Shown piece after piece: positions 59,201-64,000 of a DNA stretch of 64,000 nt (the first letter of the stretch is position 1; each line of letters starts with the position of its first letter). The position numbers and the translations under genes are program-made. The stretch is from positions 30,301,339 to 30,365,338 of the forward strand of contig CM049316.1 of the NCBI GenBank assembly GCA_026874595.1. Reading direction: 5' to 3'. Source of the stretch: Sipunculus nudus. Its lineage: Eukaryota > Annelida > Sipuncula > Golfingiida > Sipunculidae. The notes under the pieces were generated by a model. It was not told where the DNA came from and made no database searches. It was given only the letters and a program-made list of their open reading frames with translations.

Positions 59201-61452
59201 ATGGTTATTACGGCCCCGCTTGACAAGCAGTGCCCTATAGTGATCACCATGTCAGTCTGTCCTTCCATCAGTGACACTTTCTTTTGCGCGCGATAAGTCA
59301 GCCATAACATACTTCAGCTTTCCCAAATTCACAGGGATGATTGGTACATATGAGGGCTCCAGACTTATTGAAATACAGAACTGTTGGAATTCCTATATGG
59401 CCGCCACAGCCCAATCGCTGATTTTCTTTCGCTGGCGATAACAACAACATACTTCAGCTTTAAAAAAAAAAAAACAGGGATGATTGGTACATACGAGGGC
59501 TCCAGACCTATTGAATTACAGACCTGTCGAAATTCCAACATACTTCATCTGTCCCAAATTCACAGGGATGATTGGTACATATGAGGGCTCCAGACCTTTT
59601 GAAATACAGACCTGTCGGAATTCCAATATTGCCGCCACAGCCCGATCACTGATTTTCTTTCTTTCTTCTTTAATATTATTTGAACAAGTAAGACTTTTTC
59701 CCTCATGTATATGGATAAAAACCTAATTCTGCTTGTCATATTTTTAAACTTTAACCTTAACTTTTCACTTGTATGTAAACTAGTCCAGCACTACAAGAAA
59801 TGCGGGGCCCTCTGAGGACCATTGTCCAACCACATCTAGTTTATACTTATCATTTGGTTTCCTTATCCTACCATCATGTTATCAAATCATTTCAAATAGT
59901 CATCTACCTGTAATCTTATCATATAAATATCTTACCTAAAATGGTTGTTTAATCTTATAATATATGCATTTCATCTCTTCATATGGTTATTAAATCTTAT
60001 CATATGTTATAAAATGTTATCATATGGATATCACTTTTCACCATATGGGTATCTGCCATCTACATCCCATGGGTCTGTCCTTTTAAAAAGGTAATTGGAA
60101 AACATTTGAGGAAGATGCAACCGCATTAATATACATTGGTCTGTATTCTGATTTGCAAAAAAAATCCAGTAATTGATGAAGTAAACCTCAAAAAGGTTTT
60201 TTTTTTTTCATGTATAAAATTTATGCTGAAGATGTTAATCTTTTTTTTCAGAACACCAATAATCCTGTAGCTGACTTTTCAAGAGTTCCACCTGGGAAAC
60301 TTGCTCTAGATAATATTGTATACTTTGCCAGGAACCATGCAGAAAGTTACACAAAGGTGAGTTGTGTTAATAATATATTACAGGCCTGCCATAAAGTCAC
60401 TCTTTTTTTTTAGGGATTTCCTGAAAATGATGCTAATTACTCCTTTTTTCACTTTATTCAGTTGCCCTCTTATTTTCCACTTTTTTTCATAAAAGAATTC
60501 TGATATGTACTATTTCTCTTCTGCTTTAACAGTCCAGTAAGAACAAAAATGGGATATTTCACAAATTTTTTTTGCGTGCAAATGTCACGTGTCACAACAT
60601 GTAGAAAATGCCCTTATCTTCATGCAGGGTATTGTGTGCCATATATGTTTCTGACTTTGGAAACAATATACATCGATTTATATATACTCAATTGTGGTAT
60701 GTGAAGCACATCTTAATTCAGTCTGTGATAAAAAAGTGGGGAATTTTCGCGTATTTTACTCTTTTCATCACTCTTTATTTCACAGAAGTGTACTCTTCTT
60801 GAGCACTTAACCTTTTTTTCACTCAATTACCTTTGGCGGGCCTGTATTAGTTTATACACTGTGTGTTTCACTTCTCATATTTAACCAATTTTGATGGTGT
60901 TGCATTTCTTTTAAGGAATAGAAATTTGCAATAAGTGTTTTAAATCCATAATCAAAGTAAAACTGTTGGGTACATAACTTTGTTGATAAATTCAGAACGG
61001 ATAAAAATACAGGATAATTATTTAGGCAACAAGGGATGTTAATAGTGAAAGAATGGATGTAATTGTAGAAACACTACACAGTCTTATAATTCTGAACAGT
61101 ATGCAGTAGCATATATTGAATTTACATTGCATTAAACTGGAATAATATTCAGCATGTGTTTTTAATATCTTAATAAAATCAAAATACCTATGGTTAACAT
61201 TATGTGAAGCTATTGTACAGAACTACAATGAATACTTTCCTTATTGTGCATCAAAACCTTGTGCATGGCTTAAAAAGTTATAATATATAGATAAAGGTAA
61301 AAACTCAAAATGTAAATGATAATGTTTGTAATTTTGGTTTCAGGTAGTGTTAGAGAATTCATGCCGTTCTGATAAATATGACTGCCCATTTGCCAAGGCC
61401 AGCATTGAGATGACTCTGATGTTGAGTGAAATACTCAAAGTGGATCAGCAAC
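40208..61452 (+). CDS. ELMO: ELMO (engulfment and cell motility) protein, exons 1-14, 3' end outside window
   Basis: Fourteen exons join in frame for 425 codons: 40208-40291, 42111-42151, 43427-43502, 44245-44295, 44926-45092, 46138-46237, 46380-46477, 47480-47545, 48093-48171, 48715-48765, 57168-57290, 58073-58198, 60252-60356, 61344-61452. The protein follows vertebrate ELMO1/2 nearly colinearly to about residue 440 of some 727. ELMO is the cytoplasmic partner of DOCK180-type proteins: together they form a Rac exchange factor that acts downstream of RhoG and engulfment receptors in apoptotic-cell uptake and migration. Visible are the N-terminal Ras-binding fold, the armadillo-like region and the start of the ELMO domain; the rest of the ELMO domain, the PH domain and the proline-rich tail are not in the window. 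Invertebrates often have a single ELMO/ced-12, so no paralogue number is given. All splice sites are GT-AG. Confidence 0.95.
40292..42110 (+). other. ELMO intron 1
   Basis: AT-rich with a short TA run at 41145-41158. No element was recognised. Confidence 0.6.
42560..43040 (-). pseudogene. Penelope-like element remnant: GIY-YIG end only
   Basis: Minus-strand frames 43039-42740 and 42842-42576, joined by a frame change, encode [34 protein letters not shown], then [17 protein letters not shown] and [10 protein letters not shown]. That order matches the C-terminal GIY-YIG endonuclease of another Penelope lineage, in which YIGET is usual (here YIRET). Only the 3' end survives. It sits in ELMO intron 2, antisense, ending near a TA tract at 42555-42568. 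Confidence 0.75.
43606..43868. mobile_element. MITE, 263 bp, GATAA flanks
   Basis: Ends CAGGGCTCAACAT and, in complement, CAAGGCTCGACAT, with GATAA directly on both sides (43601-43605, 43869-43873). It contains a perfect hairpin ACTTGCCC-CTTC-GGGCAAGT. The superfamily is unclear. It lies in ELMO intron 3. Confidence 0.65.
44926..48765 (+). CDS. ELMO: ELMO exons 5-10: armadillo-like region
   Basis: Exons 44926-45092, 46138-46237, 46380-46477, 47480-47545, 48093-48171 and 48715-48765 carry [63 protein letters not shown] and [14 protein letters not shown]. Each matches the order of the autoinhibitory helical repeat region of ELMO1. Exon 7 ([16 protein letters not shown]) is the least conserved part. 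Confidence 0.9.
45843..46076 (-). mobile_element. tRNA-derived SINE
   Basis: On the minus strand the element starts with a tRNA-like head: GGCTTCTGTGGCTCAGGGGC (A box near 46056-46069) and GTTTGAATCTC (B box at 46013-46023). A non-tRNA body of about 160 bp follows. The same sequence occurs, interrupted, at 29030-29137 plus 32546-32670. It lies in ELMO intron 5, antisense to the gene. It is not a tRNA gene, because the cloverleaf is degenerate and the body is repeated. Confidence 0.75.
46830..47375 (+). repeat. Four degenerate repeats with GAGGTCA-type motif
   Basis: Near 46838, 46948, 47090 and 47335 a motif like GCATATTTAATGAGGTCAGA-GGTCAC recurs with diverged flanks. It lies in ELMO intron 7. 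Similar degenerate AGGTCA-rich repeats are common in invertebrate introns. Confidence 0.5.
49940..49954. repeat. LINE target-site duplication, left
   Basis: ATCATTAGGAGTGAA is repeated exactly after the poly(A) tail at 56178-56192. The first A is shared with the tail, so the duplication is 14 or 15 bp. Confidence 0.95.
49955..50046 (+). promoter_or_regulatory. LINE 5' UTR with E-box and YY1-like site
   Basis: The element starts GAGAAC, then CACGTG (49961-49966) and CCAACATGGCGG (49968-49979), which holds the YY1 core ATGGCG at about +18. Human L1 has a YY1 site close to its start that sets the transcription start. A similar role here is inference. Confidence 0.5.
50047..50946 (+). CDS. LINE ORF1 protein (coiled-coil, RNA-binding)
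   Basis: ORF1 starts at the ATG of [13 protein letters not shown] and runs 299 residues to TGA. The six codons upstream begin with GTG and are not needed. The N-terminal 50 residues are basic and Ser/Glu-rich. A long heptad-like coiled coil spans about 50-150 ([20 protein letters not shown] and on). It is followed by an RRM-like stretch with [18 protein letters not shown] and [17 protein letters not shown], and a basic C-terminal domain, the classic L1 ORF1p plan of trimerising coiled coil plus nucleic-acid binding. It packages LINE RNA. No stop or frameshift is seen. Confidence 0.9.
   Translation: MPPKGKRGRGGEKASESESSETIEAYLTRETESLSDDQGQMAEASPTELGTLERRLTDLITRVASGIKAECKKIRDEFTEKFDSLKGLQTSLEFTQAQVKELGEDKLKLEQRVKELEIKLENNQRELLVYKGEIREKLNQIERHSREYNVRVKGVKEEKGENVRQKVVKALEKQGAGRADMLSEKIEVAHRIGLWKDNRDRHIIVRLFSREDRQELLTKTKRRGPGGKNMVTEDLTKMDLALKKKAIPLMNEAHANNQKARFTRGRLIIDGKQVPIEQSRVGETASQGSDIPTIGNVTS
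50947..52339 (+). other. Long inter-ORF spacer of the LINE
   Basis: This 1.4-kb AT-rich spacer separates ORF1 from ORF2; mammalian L1 has only tens of bases there. It shows no convincing coding frame. Its middle (about 51430-51830) holds degenerate direct repeats listed separately. A short frame at 51976-52329 with hydrophobic residues ends 10 bp before ORF2 but shows no recognisable domain. Confidence 0.6.
51430..51830 (+). repeat. Degenerate tandem repeats (about 110 bp unit) in LINE spacer
   Basis: Three to four diverged units each pair a TTTATTTAT-rich stretch and a GAATTTGTGATTTTGATA-like stretch with a TTGCAG...ATGCTTGAA...CTTTT ending (near 51570-51600, 51675-51715 and 51802-51830; a weaker one near 51437). 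Confidence 0.5.
52340..56008 (+). pseudogene. LINE ORF2 (endonuclease + reverse transcriptase) with one in-frame stop
   Basis: One frame runs from ATG ([16 protein letters not shown]) to TAA at 56006-56008, 1222 codons, interrupted only by TAA at 54797-54799 (codon 820). Residues 1-230 are an AP-type endonuclease ([33 protein letters not shown]). The reverse transcriptase follows with [15 protein letters not shown] (about 588), [11 protein letters not shown] and YADD (about 688). After the stop come the FIWKG thumb-side motif and a C-x2-C-x8-H-x4-C motif near residue 1110. Function is target-primed reverse transcription. The stop falls after the RT core and would remove the C-terminal third, so this copy is probably dead unless the stop is read through. 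No frameshift is present. Confidence 0.93.
56178..56192. repeat. LINE target-site duplication, right
   Basis: Exact copy of 49940-49954, directly following the poly(A) run. Confidence 0.95.
57168..61452 (+). CDS. ELMO: ELMO exons 11-14: start of the ELMO domain
   Basis: Exons 57168-57290, 58073-58198, 60252-60356 and 61344-61452 encode [56 protein letters not shown] and [20 protein letters not shown], all diagnostic of the ELMO domain. Exon 14 ends in phase 1 at GTAAGT. No exon 15 was found before 64000. Confidence 0.93.
57800..57892. repeat. Purine-rich GA/GAAA tract
   Basis: An almost pure A/G stretch (AGAGAGAGACAGAGAAGGAG and on) in ELMO intron 11, 180 bp before exon 12. Confidence 0.85.
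58684..58770 (+). repeat. Dispersed repeat fragment
   Basis: Shares TTGCCTTTTTGTT, GAGGGTTT and CGGGAATAAGA with 16617-16710. It lies in ELMO intron 12. Confidence 0.45.
59300..59665 (+). repeat. Three tandem copies of a 90-130 bp block
   Basis: Each copy has ACATACTTCA, then CAGGGATGATTGGTACATA, GAGGGCTCCAGAC and GAATTCC. Copies 1 and 3 continue into GCCGCCACAGCCC and GATTTTCTTT, while copy 2 is short and has a poly-A insertion. It lies in ELMO intron 12. Confidence 0.8.
60381..60844. mobile_element. MITE, about 464 bp, TA flanks
   Basis: Ends CAGGCCTGCCA and, in complement, CAGGCCCGCCA, continuing with GAGTGAAAAAAAGG-like inner similarity. TA is present on both sides. It lies in ELMO intron 13. 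Confidence 0.55.
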
Positions 61453-64000
61453 GTAAGTGAAGCCACCACCATCTTTCAAACATTTATTCCAGCCCTGACC
61501 TGCTATAGATTTCAATTTTGTAGTCATCATCATGCTGTGAAAAAAACTGTATCTAAATTCACCAAATTATTTGTGTTCATATAATGTTGTTTTAAAAGAA
61601 AAGAAGAATTAATGCAAGGTACACATTGGAATGTTTATTAACTGCAAGAAAGAACAGAAATAACATCACAGTACAGATGACAAGTCCATATGACTTCTGT
61701 TACATCACACATATCTGTCTTAATTTTCAAGTATAAAGAAACACTTTCTTGGGATTATATATATATAATGCAGTATTCTTTTAGCAGTGATAAACATATT
61801 TTTATTCCATGCTTGTCTGTGTTATTCTAAATTTCCTCGCCATCTTGTCTGACAACTACCAACATTTTGATGCTATGGAAACCAAAAGGGGGGGGGGGGG
61901 TAATATTACCAAAAATGGAATATTATAATAGGGGACTCTTAAATTCTATGCATGCCACACATACCAGAGGCCAAAGGGAGGCCAGTGGGGAATAACAAAG
62001 ACACGTGCTCACTTGTCACAGCAGTAACACATGTGCTGATACAGTTTAGCTCAGCATGGCAGGTCGTGTCACAGCCTTTTCTGTTCCTTCATGCTACTCA
62101 TTCACTAATTGGACATCAGATTTGATTTTTCATTAGTTTTCATAAGTGATCCAGGTAGAAAGAAACAGTGGAAATTACTAATTAATTCATACATCTGGAC
62201 GAGGGACTCTTTGTGATTGTGTGTTCATATGTTCCTGGTTTGGTCTGCTGTTTGTTATATTTGTTCATAGAATTAAGTAAATGAACAACCATTTTAGAAC
62301 AATGATTTTTAATGATCTGTATCAATTTATAAAGGCACATATTAAAATATCATTTTTACATAGTCCATGCCCTCATTTGGTTTTGCCTTACCTTTATTAT
62401 GTACGTGTCAAGATATTTTAAAATACAGTGCTGTTTCACAAAGTCTGTGTCCATACACATGCAATTAATTGTACTTTATTAAAATAAAAAAATAACATAA
62501 AAAAATAATGACAGAAGACTACCAACATATTTAACTTGATGGTGACATTTAGCAGAGATCTGCATATAGTTTTTACCAGCCAAGCATTGATCCCCTTACT
62601 GGTTTATAGATAATAGATACATTGGTATGTCTCAATTGGTTGAAGGGGCTTACATTTTATATTACCAAAACTTAATGTCATCATTTTATCTCATTTTTAC
62701 TTGAGGCCCTCTAAGATGGCATCTGTGGATAGCTTTAAGGCCCTTAAATTACATGATTGCGAAACAATTATAGATATATCCCCACATGACCAGCCTGGAC
62801 CCACTGCAATTTAAAGAATATTTAACTCATGCAATTCTTGTTTCACCGTTTCCATTGTTTGTCAATGCAGTTTATGTCACACAGCTGTAGGACACGCTGT
62901 CAGTATATTTTAACTCTTTATTCACAACAAATATGAAGTTTTAGTATATGACACATTACTTTTCATATTCGATTTATAAAGAATTTTTGAAGGAACTAAC
63001 CTGAGTTAAAAGGTGTGGAGCTGGTGAAGTGTTGAGCATTAAATAAATTGAATATATTATTCCATAATTCATACCTTACATATTTTGATATTTTTTTCTC
63101 AAATTATGTAAAGTCTTGCGGGAAATAGGTGTCATTTATAAAATTCTGTTTCTGCCCATGCACTAATATAATCCTTGCCATGCCCAGGATCTCACCATAT
63201 CACTATCTAATGAGGAGCGATATATTTTTTAAATGACCTGTGACATAGGGTTTCACTTGACAGCTATGTGTTGGTTATGCCACTAAAAATACAGTGTATT
63301 TTCTATTGGTGCCAGATACATCTATATTTTTAATAGGCTTGTGAATAGAAAACGTTTCATAATTTCATTTCAGAACACTTTTAACAATCATAGAAGCAGA
63401 CATGTTTCATTTATGCTTTATTAGTCTTTATTAAGTTAATGACTTCATAATGGCAGTATAAGCAGCGTACTGCCGAAAGTGTTTTGGTGTGTGTGTCTCT
63501 CGGTGCCTACTGTACATGAAACAAGAAACTTAGTATTAATGTACACAATCAGAGGAACCATGCACAGACCACCTCATTCTGTGCCGTCTGGAATGTGTAT
63601 CAGTCAGCACCTGTGCCCGACACTTGTATATCTTGATATTTTAATTGACCTCGGGCAATTAATGGCATCCTGTGGTTTGATCCATAGCTATCATAGACCG
63701 TAGAGCCAAGTAGATGTGAGCCCAAGGGTCTTTAACTTTATTATGTTAAGAGTCACTGGAAAGTACCTTCCTACAAGTCGGGTTCACATTGTGCTCATAG
63801 CAGCAGATTCCTTTGGATTTATACTTCTTTCCAGATGCTTTTAACAAAATTTGTTTGTAAGCATCCACAAATTTGAAGTGGATAAATGGAACAACTGACA
63901 GGTCTGTGTTGCTATACAAAGCCATGGTGAGTGAGCACGGGCTCCCTGTTATTCCCAGTTAGCCTTGCTTTTGCTAGCTGATTAATTATTCATGAGGAAT
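61453..64000 (+). other. ELMO intron 14 (to window edge)
   Basis: A G run at 61888-61900 is the only landmark. I looked for the next ELMO exon (expected to encode the end of the ELMO domain) and did not find it. Confidence 0.55.

Overview
This is a eukaryotic, animal nuclear genome window. Genes are split into small exons with GT-AG introns, and intergenic and intronic DNA is AT-rich and packed with transposable elements (TEs). The mix of TEs (an L1/Tx1-type LINE, Penelope-like elements, a decayed RTE-type LINE, Harbinger-like MITEs, a tRNA-derived SINE) and the lectin/kringle/sushi receptor suggest a marine invertebrate, most likely a lophotrochozoan such as a mollusc. That placement is inference; nothing here fixes the species.

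Layout. (1) 316-18507, plus strand: the 3' part of a modular cell-surface receptor gene (C-type lectin half-domain, linker, kringle, nine sushi/CCP modules, transmembrane segment, short tail). Apart from the entry into the first visible exon, every internal boundary is phase 1. The gene begins upstream of the window. (2) 21149-39812, minus strand: a three-exon gene for a 255-aa mitochondrial membrane protein of the TMEM70/TMEM186/TMEM223 family. Exon 1 is tiny and encodes a mitochondrial presequence. Its 15.4-kb first intron is a TE graveyard. (3) 40208-61452, plus strand: the first 14 coding exons (425 codons) of an ELMO (engulfment and cell motility) gene, continuing past the right edge. Genes 2 and 3 are head to head, with start codons 395 bp apart, so they probably share a bidirectional promoter.

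Transposable elements explain most of the rest. A recent, nearly intact 6.2-kb L1-type LINE with a perfect 15-bp target-site duplication sits in ELMO intron 10. Its ORF2 is broken by one in-frame stop, and it appears to have landed inside an older Harbinger-like MITE. A 5'-truncated Penelope-like element (minus strand, 37.2-39.2 kb) carries a motif that folds as a type-I hammerhead ribozyme. A 3.4-kb Harbinger-like element with a TAA duplication interrupts a tRNA-derived SINE; a second SINE copy at 45.8-46.1 kb supplies the uninterrupted sequence, and the 3.4-kb element itself contains a 1.9-kb foldback element with about 480-bp terminal inverted repeats. A family of 1-2.6-kb hairpin-ended repeats (at least five copies) carries GGAC microsatellite tracts near its 3' ends.

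The three host genes are not obviously one pathway. ELMO drives Rac-dependent engulfment and migration. The lectin-kringle-sushi protein is a plausible surface recognition or adhesion receptor. The small mitochondrial protein is probably a respiratory-complex assembly factor. I saw no CRISPR array, rRNA or free-standing tRNA gene.
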